Assembly (NCBI GenBank): GCA_049303315.1
Contig: JBAQMZ010000041.1
Coordinates: 1-64,000, forward strand
Length of the DNA stretch: 64,000 bases
DNA from: Methanoperedens sp049303315
GTDB lineage: Archaea > Halobacteriota > Methanosarcinia > Methanosarcinales > Methanoperedenaceae
Reading direction: 5' to 3'
In this document: one piece after another, positions 52,307-61,428 of the stretch
How positions within the stretch are numbered: the stretch's first letter is position 1
How the letters are laid out: every line of letters begins with the position of its first letter
Made by a program: the position numbers and the translations under genes
The notes under the pieces: model-generated
The model's database searches: none
Told to the model about the DNA's origin: nothing
What the model saw: the letters and a program-made list of their open reading frames with translations, nothing else

Positions 52307-53065
52307 CTATATTAAAGCAGCAGCGCGTTTAATCTCCGAACCAAGCGACCTGAGTATGGCATCCCGGATAGCGTTAGCCTCAGGGCTTGTCCTAACCCTG
52401 GGACGTGGCAGCTTAATGTCAAAAATCTCTTTTACAGTGCCCGGGCGTGCTGACATCACAACAACCCTGTCAGCAAGGTAAACCGCTTCATCCACGCTGT
52501 GGGTGACGAACAGCACGCTTATGTGTTCTTTCTCCCATATCCGCAAAAGCTCTGCCTGCATAAGGTTCCTTGTCTGGGCATCAAGCGCTCCAAACGGTTC
52601 ATCCATCAGCAGGAGCTTTGGTTTATTTGCATACGCACGCGCTATGCCTACCCTCTGTTTCATCCCGCCCGATAATTCATGCGGGAAATGGTTTTCAAAT
52701 CCTCTCAAACCCACAAGGTCGATATAATGCCGTGAAATCCTCTCGCAGTCTTCTTTGCGACACCCTTTCACCTGCGGCCCGAACTCGATATTACCCTTCA
52801 CAGACCTCCACGGGAACAGCGCATATTCCTGGAACACGAAGCCGCATTCCTTATTCGTGCCAATTATTTTTTTCCCGTCAAGGAATATTTCACCGCTATT
52901 CGGGGAATCAAGTCCTGCTGCCAGGCGAAGGATAGTGGTTTTTCCGCATCCGCTCGGACCGAGAAGACATACAAATTCCCCGTCGGCTACATCAAAATTC
53001 ACATTATCAAGAGCAAGAGAGTCATTGAATTTTTTGAAGATACCTTTTAAGATTAATCTACCCAT
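52307..53065 (-). CDS. ABC transporter ATP-binding protein (SsuB/NrtD/TauB type)
   Basis: A 252-residue ABC ATPase. Walker A is LGPSGCGKTTIL (35-46), the signature is LSGGMKQRVGIARAYANKPK, Walker B is LLLMDEPFGALD, and the H-loop is FVTHSVDEAV. Of the nitrate/sulfonate/taurine/bicarbonate class. The start overlaps the permease stop by 13 bases. It powers uptake through the adjacent permease. The substrate is not known. Confidence 0.93.
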   Translation of the reverse strand: MGRLILKGIFKKFNDSLALDNVNFDVADGEFVCLLGPSGCGKTTILRLAAGLDSPNSGEIFLDGKKIIGTNKECGFVFQEYALFPWRSVKGNIEFGPQVKGCRKEDCERISRHYIDLVGLRGFENHFPHELSGGMKQRVGIARAYANKPKLLLMDEPFGALDAQTRNLMQAELLRIWEKEHISVLFVTHSVDEAVYLADRVVVMSARPGTVKEIFDIKLPRPRVRTSPEANAIRDAILRSLGSEIKRAAALI

Positions 53066-53862
53066 TTTATGAACCTCTTTTGCAGAAGAAGTATGCTGAT
53101 ATTCATTATGTAGCCGATTATTCCTATCACAATCATTCCTGCCACCATTTCCGGATACCTCCCGAGGTCGCCCATGTTCCAGATAAAATAACCAAGACCA
53201 ACGGGGCTGCGGATAACCATTTCGGCTGCTACGATTGCCATCCAGCCCACCCCGAGACCGATGCGCAAGCCTGCTATTATGAATGGAAAAGCCGATGGTA
53301 TGATAACCTTTGTTATCATCTGCGATTCGGAAGCACCAAGCGTCTTTGCCGCGTCAATAAGCCTTGCGTCTGTGGATTTTACACCATGGATGGTATTCAG
53401 GATAATGGGAAAAACCGTTCCTATGAAAACGATGAATATCTCACCCCCGGCCACAAGGATGAATACAGCAAGGGGAATCCAAGCCATCGGGGGCATGTTG
53501 CGTACGATTTCAATTATTGGATTAAGGATATTGCCGACAGGCTTTGAATATCCAATTCCTATACCCAGGGGAACTCCTATTATGAAAGCGATAATACCCC
53601 CCTCAATAACGCGCAGAAGACTTGCCTGCGTATGCTCGATTATCCCATAAGTAAGCGCAGGCCCATAGACCCGTGTGAATAAAGACCCGACAAATGCGTA
53701 CCAGGTTTCAACAGGTGTAGGAACATCCTTCAGCCTGATGAAAGGGATGTTAAAAATATTATCCCTTGCAAGGATTACAAGAATGTGCCATAATACAACA
53801 AAACCGATGAGGGAAAGGATGTTTATAACCAATCCTTTTTTCCCTGGATCGAGTTTCATCAA
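53053..53862 (-). CDS. ABC transporter permease (SsuC/TauC type)
   Basis: A 269-residue membrane permease with about six spans. It has the EAA-like cytoplasmic loop (AAKTLGASESQMITKVIIPSAFPFIIAGLRIGLG) typical of SsuC/NrtB/TauC proteins. The N-terminal region carries the first span (LVINILSLIGFVVLWHILV). The start overlaps the binding-protein stop as ATGA. It forms the channel of the operon's importer. Confidence 0.93.
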   Translation of the reverse strand: MMKLDPGKKGLVINILSLIGFVVLWHILVILARDNIFNIPFIRLKDVPTPVETWYAFVGSLFTRVYGPALTYGIIEHTQASLLRVIEGGIIAFIIGVPLGIGIGYSKPVGNILNPIIEIVRNMPPMAWIPLAVFILVAGGEIFIVFIGTVFPIILNTIHGVKSTDARLIDAAKTLGASESQMITKVIIPSAFPFIIAGLRIGLGVGWMAIVAAEMVIRSPVGLGYFIWNMGDLGRYPEMVAGMIVIGIIGYIMNISILLLQKRFIKWVD

Positions 53863-54959
53863 TAACTGACCTTGAGTCCTTCTTTATCAGCCTCCATCAG
53901 GAAAAGCACATGCTGGATGGTTCCCGGACCCGGGTATCCAACCGTCTTGCCGCTTAAATCCTTCATCGAGGTGATATTCTTTCCCACCACGATAACAGAC
54001 CCTTCGTTATTCATCCCTGCTACCACTTCGACACGGGCATCATCAAGGGCGAAATCGTTGCTGTTTATCCTGTGGATGATTACAGGCGGGATGCCCAAGC
54101 TTCCGATATCGACAGCTCCTGATTTGAACCCTTTTTGCATCTCGAAAGCGCCGTTCTGGAATGGTGTTCCTTCGGCGAGGGTGATGTTTATTCCAGCATC
54201 TTCAAACCAGCCTTTTTTCCATCCTACATAGAACGGCAGCTCATGGATATCACTTACAAGATAGGCATAGCGGATTGTTACCGGGGTCTTCAATGCTATG
54301 CTCGTAAGATTGGCATTCTTATTCTGCGATGCCCATTCTGAGTAACTATTGTTAATCAATGCGTTTGCATAATCCGATGCGTTCTTATATCCTGACTGGT
54401 TCCATTTCCCCGAGTCAAAAATACCGAAATCCTGTATCCTGCTTATGAATGTCTGCGCGCCTGCAATGTTGGGAGTATAAACGAATTCGACATCCGAAAG
54501 GCTGAGATTAGCCGCTGCAGGGTCGGTCATACTTCCAAATTCCATTGTATATTTTATCAGGTCTTCATGGTCGGGCGAGCCGGTCGGCTTTGCATTATTG
54601 ATATATTCTACGGATTTTAACTGGATAAGGGCCATGCGTTTCAGGATTTCATCGGCGTTCGTTGTATTCTTGTACCAGTTATAATCGTACGCGACGACGC
54701 AGCATGGATGACCTTTCCAGATTTGTCCTGAGTATAACAGAGGTTTGCCATAGCCTTTGGTGATTGCTATAGCAGGGTAAGGTTCCCACATGATGAAGCC
54801 GGCGATTTCGCCCGTTCCCAATCTCTGCACCATGTCCTGCCCGCTCATTTTCACAAGGTTAATGGGCTCCGAAACCTGCGGGGTCTTCTTGCTTTCAATG
54901 CATCCTGCTGCGAATATCGCTAAAACAACTACCAATAGAATTTTCAATGAATTTTTCAT
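53859..54959 (-). CDS. ABC substrate-binding lipoprotein (SsuA/NrtA type), apparently circularly permuted
   Basis: A 366-residue lipoprotein: signal and lipobox (VVLAIFAAGC, Cys20), then two lobes of an SsuA/NrtA/TauA-like binding protein. The order of segments is inverted. Residues about 31-165 look like the usual C-terminal part (MVQRLGTGEIAGFIMWEPYPAIA). Residues about 227-366 are the usual N-terminal part (IRYAYLVSDIHELPFYVGWKKG, with GYPGPGTIQHVLF later). The protein ends at GLKVSY, where a normal protein would continue into the EPINLVKMSG segment now found just after the lipobox. The start ATG 54959 follows AGAGGG. The fold should still form. Its ligand is unknown. Confidence 0.85.
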   Translation of the reverse strand: MKNSLKILLVVVLAIFAAGCIESKKTPQVSEPINLVKMSGQDMVQRLGTGEIAGFIMWEPYPAIAITKGYGKPLLYSGQIWKGHPCCVVAYDYNWYKNTTNADEILKRMALIQLKSVEYINNAKPTGSPDHEDLIKYTMEFGSMTDPAAANLSLSDVEFVYTPNIAGAQTFISRIQDFGIFDSGKWNQSGYKNASDYANALINNSYSEWASQNKNANLTSIALKTPVTIRYAYLVSDIHELPFYVGWKKGWFEDAGINITLAEGTPFQNGAFEMQKGFKSGAVDIGSLGIPPVIIHRINSNDFALDDARVEVVAGMNNEGSVIVVGKNITSMKDLSGKTVGYPGPGTIQHVLFLMEADKEGLKVSY

Positions 54960-55082
54960 GATTAACCCTCTGTAATTAATTATTATCTTCACAAACACCG
55001 TATTTAACAATTTCCATATTTATACCTGCAATAACCCAAATGTATTAATGAATATGGAGATATATACAATCGTGATAAGAGA

Positions 55083-55601
55083 ATGGCAGCAGAAGAATTA
55101 ATAAAAGCGGCAGTGGAATCGGATGAAGCGTTCATCAGGGAATTTTCAAGGATAATCAGGGAAGAACTTCGCATGACTGCATCGGAATTCAGCGAGAAAT
55201 CAGGTATCCCTGCAAGCACTATCTACAAATTATTATCTGGCAACCGCGAGCCCAATATCAAGACCCTGAGGCAGATTGTGTCAGTGCTTCAGAAATTGGA
55301 AGGGAAGGGGAAAACAGAGTTTATAGCGGTTATTGCAGCCCGCCCCGTGCTTGATTATATCTCGGAAAAAAAACTGAAGCTCGCAGGCCGTCTCCTGACA
55401 ATCAGGGAATATTCTGCAACCTCGATGGAAGAAGCTATTGTTGCTGCAATCAGGGCTGAGAGGGATGGGGCAAAAGCGCTGGTGTGCGCCCCTATAGTAG
55501 CTACGACTGTGGAGAAGGTACTTCGTATTCCTGTGGCTGCGATAATGCCCAGGGACAGCCTTATTGCTGCGATTGAGCTTGCGGCGAAGAAGATGGGTTA
55601 G
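55083..55601 (+). CDS. HTH transcriptional regulator with PrpR-like sensing domain
   Basis: A 172-residue regulator. An XRE-type helix-turn-helix is at about residues 30-62 (MTASEFSEKSGIPASTIYKLLSGNREPNIKTLRQIVSVLQ). A C-terminal domain of about 90 residues follows (VIAARPVLDYI, MEEAIVAAIRAERDGAKALVCAPIVATTVEKVL, VAAIMPRDSLIAAIELAAKKMG), with the alpha/beta pattern of PrpR-N/phosphopantetheine-like sensor domains. It is divergent from the ABC importer operon with about 120 bases between start codons, so it is the natural candidate to control it. Confidence 0.85.
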   Translation: MAAEELIKAAVESDEAFIREFSRIIREELRMTASEFSEKSGIPASTIYKLLSGNREPNIKTLRQIVSVLQKLEGKGKTEFIAVIAARPVLDYISEKKLKLAGRLLTIREYSATSMEEAIVAAIRAERDGAKALVCAPIVATTVEKVLRIPVAAIMPRDSLIAAIELAAKKMG

Positions 55602-55615
55602 TACAAAATTGGTGT

Positions 55616-57196
55616 TTACTTTTTTCTTCTTATTAGTAACACAGCCATTCCAACCGTTATAATCACTTGTAGCATTTCAAAACCTGGTGCTTTGGGCGTA
55701 GACGTAGTTTGCGCGGCAGGCTCCGGTATTTCCTTTGATGCACTTTTGACGGTTACAGAGTATGTAAGGCTCAAAGGCTGGTAATTGTCTTTATTATCGC
55801 CGGGATAATACAATCCTGTGAACTGGAGAGTATGCGAGCCGATTCTTGCTGATTTATCGGCTTTTATAGTCACTGATATGGTTCTTGACGTGCCCGGCGG
55901 AACACTGAACGTACCTGCTACCACTCCGGCACCTGCCGCCTCTCCGAAACTTTGACCGTAAACGTGTATGCCGCTGGGTACACTGATGCGTGCATCCACA
56001 TTAAGCGTAACATCGTTTAAAGACGGGTTGTTCATAAACAATTCCACAATACCATCCTGGTTGGTATCTATCACATCGGTTACAGGTCTCAGGGTAACAG
56101 ACGGCCCTACGCGGAATTTCGCTGGCGGTGATGCTGTTGTTGGAGGAACTGTTGTGGGCGGAACCGTTGTCGGAATAACTGTAGGGGGAACTGTCGTTGG
56201 AGGAACTGTTGTAGGCGGAACAGTCGTTGGAATAATTGTTGTGGGTGGAACTGTTGTGGGAGTAACAATACTTGAAAAAACCTCAAGCGTAGCAAGTACT
56301 TTTGTGCCATCGGATCCTCCGACAGCATAGAGCTTGCCATCAATAACATCAGCGGCTAATGAACTTCGTGCAGTTGTCATTGATGCTCTGGTTGTCCAGG
56401 TATCCGTTACCGGGTCATAAACCTCAAGCGCAGAAAGACTCTTTGTGCCATCGGATCCTCCGACAGCATAGAGTTTGCCATTAACAACTCCTGATGCCAG
56501 CGATTGTCTTGCTGTGGGCATTGATGCTTTCGTGGCCCAGGTATCAGTAGCAGGGTCGTATACGTCCAACGTGGCAATTTTACTGCTTCCATCGAATCCT
56601 CCGATTACGTAGAATTTCCCGTCAATAACTCCGCCGCCTGCGTATGCATGAGTATTTGGAGGCGAAGCTTTTGCAGTCCAGCTATTGCTGTCAGGATCAT
56701 AGACGTGCAGGTATTTCCGAAAGCCGCTGTAGCCATCGCAGGCAGTCAGGACGTAAAGCTTCCGGTTGATTGCACCTGCAATTGAGCAGCCACTCAGTAT
56801 GGGCATATCAGCGCCTGTGCTCCATGTATTACTTACCGGATTGTAGATTTGCAATGTTCTTGTTGGAATACCGGAGATTGGATAGTCCCATCCGCCAACG
56901 ACATAGAGCTTGCCGTCAATTACTCCTATAGTGCCCTGGTATACAGGATGTGGTATAGGCGCCAATGTAGCCCATGTGTCAGTGACCGGATTATATGCTT
57001 CCACCGTATTTGTTGCGCCAGAAGGGCCGATATTGCCCCCTGCCACATAAAGCAGTCCGCCTGTTGATGCGGCATGCAGATCACTTCTTGCTGTTGGCAT
57101 AGCGGATTTCGTTGCCCAGATATCCCCAGCTGCAAATGCCTGGCCTGAGGCAATGGTAAATAGTAATATTGCAAAAATCAATTTATTTGTGTTCAT
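55616..57196 (-). CDS. Secreted Kelch-propeller protein with PGF-CTERM-like anchor
   Basis: A 526-residue exported protein. A signal peptide (LIFAILLFTIASGQAFA) is followed by six Kelch motifs (for example IDGKLYVVGG, VNGKLYAVGGSDGTKSLSALEVYDP), making a six-bladed propeller. A proline/threonine linker (repeats of PPTTV) leads to an Ig-like domain of about 120 residues. The C-terminus is a short hydrophobic segment after PKAPGFE and an Arg/Lys end (LIRRKK), as in archaeosortase-processed PGF-CTERM proteins. It is probably on the cell surface; partner unknown. It is convergent with the HTH regulator gene. Confidence 0.88.
   Translation of the reverse strand: MNTNKLIFAILLFTIASGQAFAAGDIWATKSAMPTARSDLHAASTGGLLYVAGGNIGPSGATNTVEAYNPVTDTWATLAPIPHPVYQGTIGVIDGKLYVVGGWDYPISGIPTRTLQIYNPVSNTWSTGADMPILSGCSIAGAINRKLYVLTACDGYSGFRKYLHVYDPDSNSWTAKASPPNTHAYAGGGVIDGKFYVIGGFDGSSKIATLDVYDPATDTWATKASMPTARQSLASGVVNGKLYAVGGSDGTKSLSALEVYDPVTDTWTTRASMTTARSSLAADVIDGKLYAVGGSDGTKVLATLEVFSSIVTPTTVPPTTIIPTTVPPTTVPPTTVPPTVIPTTVPPTTVPPTTASPPAKFRVGPSVTLRPVTDVIDTNQDGIVELFMNNPSLNDVTLNVDARISVPSGIHVYGQSFGEAAGAGVVAGTFSVPPGTSRTISVTIKADKSARIGSHTLQFTGLYYPGDNKDNYQPLSLTYSVTVKSASKEIPEPAAQTTSTPKAPGFEMLQVIITVGMAVLLIRRKK
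56135..56266. repeat. 15-bp tandem repeats coding the Pro/Thr linker of the Kelch protein
   Basis: About nine imperfect copies of a 15-base unit of the type GGAACTGTTGTGGGC, plus a few units reading ATAA(C/T)TG, lie inside the Kelch gene. On the minus strand they encode PPTTV-type repeats. Copies differ by one to three bases. It is a coding microsatellite-like repeat likely to vary in length. Confidence 0.85.
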
Positions 57197-57594
57197 ATAA
57201 TTCCTCTTTGTCTGATGTTATTTTTTATTAATCAGGTAGTAATCTCCTTGCTTCCAGTATTGTGTCCTCTTTTCATTCTCCAAAACAGTAACTAACCCTC
57301 CTTTTTTAAGGGATTGTTCCGATACAGCAAACTCTATTAGTTGCTAAAATTGTATTCGTTTTTTATGATAAATACTTTTGGTTGAAAAGTACAATCATCC
57401 CCACCCAAGATATATGGCGGCGAAGAAGATGGGATAATAATCGGTCTTTTCTCAATTCGGACTTGAATTTTCCAGCCCCCTTCAAGCATTAACTTAGCCT
57501 GTAACAATATATTTATTTATAGGTATATCATAGTAAAAACCGAGGCAAATGTTTATGAAGGGGGTAATTGGCATGTTCTCGGATGGTGTTTATT
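57197..57594. other. 398-bp intergenic region between the Kelch and YVTN protein genes
   Basis: The Kelch and YVTN genes are transcribed away from this gap, so it should carry both promoters. TATA-like elements (TATATTTATTTATAGG near 57510) lie upstream of the YVTN gene. A 17-base stretch at 57417-57433 (GCGGCGAAGAAGATGGG) repeats the end of the HTH gene at 55581-55597 exactly. No convincing gene or RNA is visible. Confidence 0.5.
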
Positions 57595-60552
57595 ATGAGT
57601 AGTACAGGAAAGCGGTCATTAGTCAATTTAATTATTGTTGGAATTTTGATTTTAGCAACAGTGTTAAAAAACTTGAAAGGGGCGCGCGCCCTTGCGATGG
57701 GTGTGGTGGCGGCGCTGGTGCTTGCGGGAATGGCAGGCAGCGCAGGCGCAGCGCCCTATGCATATATCACGAATTCTCAAAGCAGCACCGTCTCTGTAAT
57801 AGACACAGCAACAAATACTGTTACCGCCACCGTGCCTGTAGGAAGCTATCCTGTTGGAGTTGCAGTGAACCCGGCGGGAACAAAGGTATACGTAACGAAC
57901 CGCGACAGCAGTAGCGTCTCCGTAATAGACACAGCGACTAACACTGTTACCGCCACTGTGCCTGTAGGAAGCGCTCCTTATGGAGTTGCAGTAAATCCAG
58001 CTGGAACGAGGGTATACGTAACGAACCTCGACAGCCGTAGCATCTCCGTAATAGACACAGCGACTAACACTGTTACAGCCACTGTGTTTGGAGTTGCCTC
58101 TCCTTATGGAGTTGCAGTGAACCCGACGGGAACAAAGGTATACGTGACGGGAATGCGGGTGGTGGATGGGAGCATTCTTAACACCAACACCGTATTGGTA
58201 ATTGATACAGCAACAAATACTGTTACCGCCACTGTGCCTGTAGGAGACACTCCTGTTGGAGTTGCAGTGAACCCGACGGGAACAAGGGTATACGTGACGA
58301 ACGCTGGCGGCGATAGCGTCTCGGTGATTGACACAGCAACTAACACTGTTACAGCCACGGTGAATGTAGGAAGATATCCTTTTGGAGTTGCAATAAACCC
58401 GGCGGGAACGAGGGTATACGTGGCGAACGAGCAGAGCAACAGCGTCTCGGTAATTGATACAGCAACAAACAGGGTTACAGCCACTGTGATTGTAGGAGAG
58501 ACTCCTGCTGGAGTTGCAGTGAATCCGGCGGGAACGAGGGTATACGTGGCGAACTATGTCAGTAACAGCGTTTCTGTAATAGACACGGCAACAAACACGG
58601 TTACAGCCACTGTGCCTGTAGGAAGCTATCCTTTTGCATTAGGTCAGTTTATAGGTCCAACACCCTCACCAACCACAGGCTCCATAACCGTAACCACCAA
58701 CCTCGCAGGCGCAACTTTCTCGCTCACAGGCGCCTCGTCTTATTCTGGAAGCGGAACATCATGGAGTACAGCTAATGCGCCTGCCGGCACTTATACGATA
58801 ACGTATGGAACCGTAACAGGCTACAATGCGCCGCCGTCTGAGACCAAAACGCTCACAGCAGGAGGAAGCATAGGATTTAGCGGTACATATGTACCTATAG
58901 CAGACACGACTGAAGGCTTTGAAGACGACTTTAACAGCCAGTTGTTAGATACTTCTTGGCAGGTGATAGAAAAAGTTCCTGGGCTTGGAAGATATTCCTT
59001 AACCGATAACCCGGGGTACTTGAGATATTACCTTGAAGGTTCGCAGGGATCTATGGGCGGTTGGAGAAGTAACTATCAAACATCTGGGGCGTGGAAACCA
59101 AGCCTGACCCTTATTCGTCCCTTCGATGGAGAAAATTGGAGCTTAAGAACAAAGGTAAATTATAACCTCCGTGCTCATATTGGAGGCAGTTCTACTGGTG
59201 CCCAGGGGCAGAACTTCTGGATTGCTTTTGGTGAAGGTACAAATGATTACCTCTCTATCTATCGCGGTGTGGATTGGTGGTATAAAAGTAACGTCCTTAC
59301 CATGGAACTTGTTAGTAATGGTGTGAGTGTAGCAAAATTCAGCGGTGCACCTTCTTCAATCGGAGCCGATGGCTGGGTTAGAGAAAATTACTGGTATGAA
59401 ATTACAAAGAATGGTGAGAAAATAACTGTGCGTTTCAGTAATGATGGTATTAACTATATTACTGCTTTTTCAGCCTTACTTACTAAGCCAGTCACGAAAA
59501 CACAAAGGGCAATTATAGACATGAATCTCTGGAATGGTGTTGGTTCCTATGTGGATTGGGATTATATTCACGTTGAACCCGCACTGATAGTTCCTCCAAC
59601 AATAACACCAACAATAACACCAACGATAACACCAACGATAACACCAACAATAACGCCACAACCAACATGTAAAGAGCCCAGGGAAAAATTCGAAACTGCA
59701 CTAAAAAGTTTCAGGGAAGTAGAGGACAAACTTAAAGTCGCCGAAGCAAAATTCGAACCCCAGATGGAGCAGTTCCAGGCTGAAAAAAGAGCTTTTGAAG
59801 ACATAGCAGAATCGCTCAAAAAGGAAGAACGAAAGGCTAAAATGGAAGAACTCCGGCGTAAAGGGGAGGTAATAGAACGTCTCTCGCAGGAACATCAAAA
59901 AATAGTAAAAGAATTTCTTAATCGAGGAATAGACGTGCTTATTGCGGATATCGAACTTCTTAAATGTGATGCAAAATTCACTGGAAACGGTGAAGCCCTG
60001 CCATTTGACGCTTCCGCAACGCTGGACAAACATATAATGGAACTGGAACAGATCAGGACAAGAGTACAACAGGCTTCCAAGAAACAGGATATGAAGAGTA
60101 TTAATCAAGATCTTAAGGATATAAAAGAAAAATTCGAGCTTGAAAAACGCTACTATAATGGGATACGGGTCAACAACAATATGGACGATTTCTTTGCAAG
60201 AACCGATGACGCTTCGGTCAGAATGAAGGAGTTAATCAAGAAACTGAACGAGCAGGGCAAGGATACGTCCAAACTTACCAGGATTGCATCGGATTTCAAT
60301 AATCTTATAAACCAGGCAAAGGAAATCCATAAGGAAAACCTTGTCCTCTTCAGAGATCATTCAGGGTTTGATTCATCCGGAATGGTAACAGATATCAGGA
60401 AAGCTCAGGATTTCATAAGACAGATAAAAGAGCAACAAAAAGATACCAAGAGACTTAAATCTGCAATAGCCAAACTTCGGGAGTTCTTCGGGGAAACAAA
60501 AAGGCTTATTAAAGGCACGCAGGAATCTGAAACACCAGTAACAGGGGGGTAA
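57595..60552 (+). CDS. Secreted YVTN beta-propeller protein with PEGA, beta-sandwich and coiled-coil domains
   Basis: A 985-residue surface protein. After a hydrophobic N-terminus with a signal-like segment (AMGVVAALVLAGMAGSAGA) come seven YVTN propeller repeats (VSVIDTATNTVTATVPVG type) of about 42 residues. A PEGA-like domain follows (GSITVTTNLAGATFSL), then a beta-sandwich module (EDDFNSQLLDTSWQVI to VDWDYIHVEP), a PTIT linker, and a charged coiled coil of about 290 residues to the end. The beta-sandwich is related to the one in the LamG/HhH protein at 47777-49507. The ATG at 57595 is chosen; two in-frame starts lie upstream. The lipoprotein gene follows 4 bases after the stop. Confidence 0.85.
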   Translation: MSSTGKRSLVNLIIVGILILATVLKNLKGARALAMGVVAALVLAGMAGSAGAAPYAYITNSQSSTVSVIDTATNTVTATVPVGSYPVGVAVNPAGTKVYVTNRDSSSVSVIDTATNTVTATVPVGSAPYGVAVNPAGTRVYVTNLDSRSISVIDTATNTVTATVFGVASPYGVAVNPTGTKVYVTGMRVVDGSILNTNTVLVIDTATNTVTATVPVGDTPVGVAVNPTGTRVYVTNAGGDSVSVIDTATNTVTATVNVGRYPFGVAINPAGTRVYVANEQSNSVSVIDTATNRVTATVIVGETPAGVAVNPAGTRVYVANYVSNSVSVIDTATNTVTATVPVGSYPFALGQFIGPTPSPTTGSITVTTNLAGATFSLTGASSYSGSGTSWSTANAPAGTYTITYGTVTGYNAPPSETKTLTAGGSIGFSGTYVPIADTTEGFEDDFNSQLLDTSWQVIEKVPGLGRYSLTDNPGYLRYYLEGSQGSMGGWRSNYQTSGAWKPSLTLIRPFDGENWSLRTKVNYNLRAHIGGSSTGAQGQNFWIAFGEGTNDYLSIYRGVDWWYKSNVLTMELVSNGVSVAKFSGAPSSIGADGWVRENYWYEITKNGEKITVRFSNDGINYITAFSALLTKPVTKTQRAIIDMNLWNGVGSYVDWDYIHVEPALIVPPTITPTITPTITPTITPTITPQPTCKEPREKFETALKSFREVEDKLKVAEAKFEPQMEQFQAEKRAFEDIAESLKKEERKAKMEELRRKGEVIERLSQEHQKIVKEFLNRGIDVLIADIELLKCDAKFTGNGEALPFDASATLDKHIMELEQIRTRVQQASKKQDMKSINQDLKDIKEKFELEKRYYNGIRVNNNMDDFFARTDDASVRMKELIKKLNEQGKDTSKLTRIASDFNNLINQAKEIHKENLVLFRDHSGFDSSGMVTDIRKAQDFIRQIKEQQKDTKRLKSAIAKLREFFGETKRLIKGTQESETPVTGG
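57760..58640 (+). repeat. Seven tandem ~126-bp repeats encoding the YVTN propeller
   Basis: Seven repeats of about 126 bases (one longer, at the fourth blade) encode the propeller. The phrase for VIDTATNTVTA recurs almost unchanged in each. High DNA identity between copies makes the region prone to recombination and to assembly collapse. Confidence 0.9.
59594..59664 (+). repeat. 12-bp tandem repeats encoding a Pro-Thr-Ile-Thr linker
   Basis: Five or so copies of a 12-base unit (CCAACAATAACA with A/G variation) encode PTIT repeats between the beta-sandwich and the coiled coil of the YVTN protein. Confidence 0.85.
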
Positions 60553-60556
60553 CAAC

Positions 60557-60775
60557 ATGAAAGCTATTTATATACTCCTCATGCTCCTGATTGCTGCTTT
60601 GGTTTCAGGTTGCGTGGACAAAAAGGAACAAAATCTTTCCACCATGCCGGCAAGCGAGATACTACCAGAAAGGTATGTATCCGAAGTCGAGGGTAACTTG
60701 ACACAGGTTGAATCGATGCTCAATGAAACGGCAGAAAATTTTTCCACAGAGGTAAGCGATTCAGCGTTTGACTGA
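60557..60775 (+). CDS. Small lipoprotein, coupled to YVTN protein
   Basis: A 72-residue protein: signal and lipobox LLMLLIAALVSGC (Cys19), then a short acidic segment with several Ser, Glu and Asn (NLTQVESMLNETAENFS) and no further domain. It starts 4 bases after the YVTN stop, so it shares the transcript. It probably anchors to the outer face of the membrane and may hold the YVTN protein; no evidence beyond position. Confidence 0.75.
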   Translation: MKAIYILLMLLIAALVSGCVDKKEQNLSTMPASEILPERYVSEVEGNLTQVESMLNETAENFSTEVSDSAFD

Positions 60776-60780
60776 TCGTT

Positions 60781-60798
60781 AATTTTTTTGGAAAAATT
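60781..60798. terminator. AT-only hairpin between convergent genes
   Basis: AATTTTT-TTGG-AAAAATT forms a 7-bp stem in the 31-base gap between the lipoprotein gene and the convergent ATP synthase D gene, with further T tracts just beyond. It may end transcription from both sides. Confidence 0.4.
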
Positions 60799-60806
60799 TC
60801 TGCTTT

Positions 60807-61427
60807 TTACCCCTTTATCCTCTTCAGCCTGAACGTATTCTCCCGCTCCATTTCCTCAAGCCGGAGCACAATAAAATCCCTTGCTTCGGAAAGCTCAGGT
60901 ATCACCTTGAACTCAAGCGCGTTCACCCTGCGCTTTGTCTTCTCGATATCCTCAAGCAGTTTCTTCATCGTGGTCTCAATCTCAGCAGCAAGGATGATTT
61001 TTTCAACAAGTATTTCATAAGCGTCCACCGCTTCGTCGATGCGCGAGCTTGTGCCGATGATACCATAGCCGTGCTCATCGAGTTTCTTATGTACGCTTGA
61101 AGCCTCGATTTTCGGGACAACGACACCCATCACGTTCTTGCTTACAAGTTCAAGTTTTGGATTATCCTTTAGCGCAAAGGCTGTGGATTTCACCACGACA
61201 ACGCCTTCCACAGACTTGGCGATAGCAAGGTTCTGGGAAGCCACAGCAAACTGTTTCTCCACCTCAACCCTTATGCCCTTCGCTTTCTCAAGTATCTCGA
61301 AAAGCTCAAGAATCAGACCGTCGCGCTTCATTTTGAGAAGCTTGTGCCCGCTCTGGCTGAGCTTGATTTTTTTCTTAAGCTCTATGAGTTCCGAGCGCGT
61401 GGGTTTTATATTATCTTTTATAGCCAT
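60807..61427 (-). CDS. atpD: A-type ATP synthase subunit D
   Basis: A 206-residue central-stalk subunit, two long coiled-coil helices that rotate inside the A3B3 head. The N-terminus (NIKPTRSELIELKKKIKLSQSGHKLLKMKRDGLILELFEIL) and C-terminus (ETTMKKLLEDIEKTKRRVNALEFKVIPEL) match the archaeal/V-type D family. It ends the operon after B (1 base gap), consistent with the usual order A-B-D. Confidence 0.96.
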   Translation of the reverse strand: MAIKDNIKPTRSELIELKKKIKLSQSGHKLLKMKRDGLILELFEILEKAKGIRVEVEKQFAVASQNLAIAKSVEGVVVVKSTAFALKDNPKLELVSKNVMGVVVPKIEASSVHKKLDEHGYGIIGTSSRIDEAVDAYEILVEKIILAAEIETTMKKLLEDIEKTKRRVNALEFKVIPELSEARDFIVLRLEEMERENTFRLKRIKG

Positions 61428-61428
61428 A

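Noticed and set aside
56135..56266. CRISPR-like array
   Set aside because: The repeats are in-frame coding repeats without unique spacers.
57760..58640. Satellite or integron-like repeat array
   Set aside because: The repeats encode blades of one continuous propeller protein.
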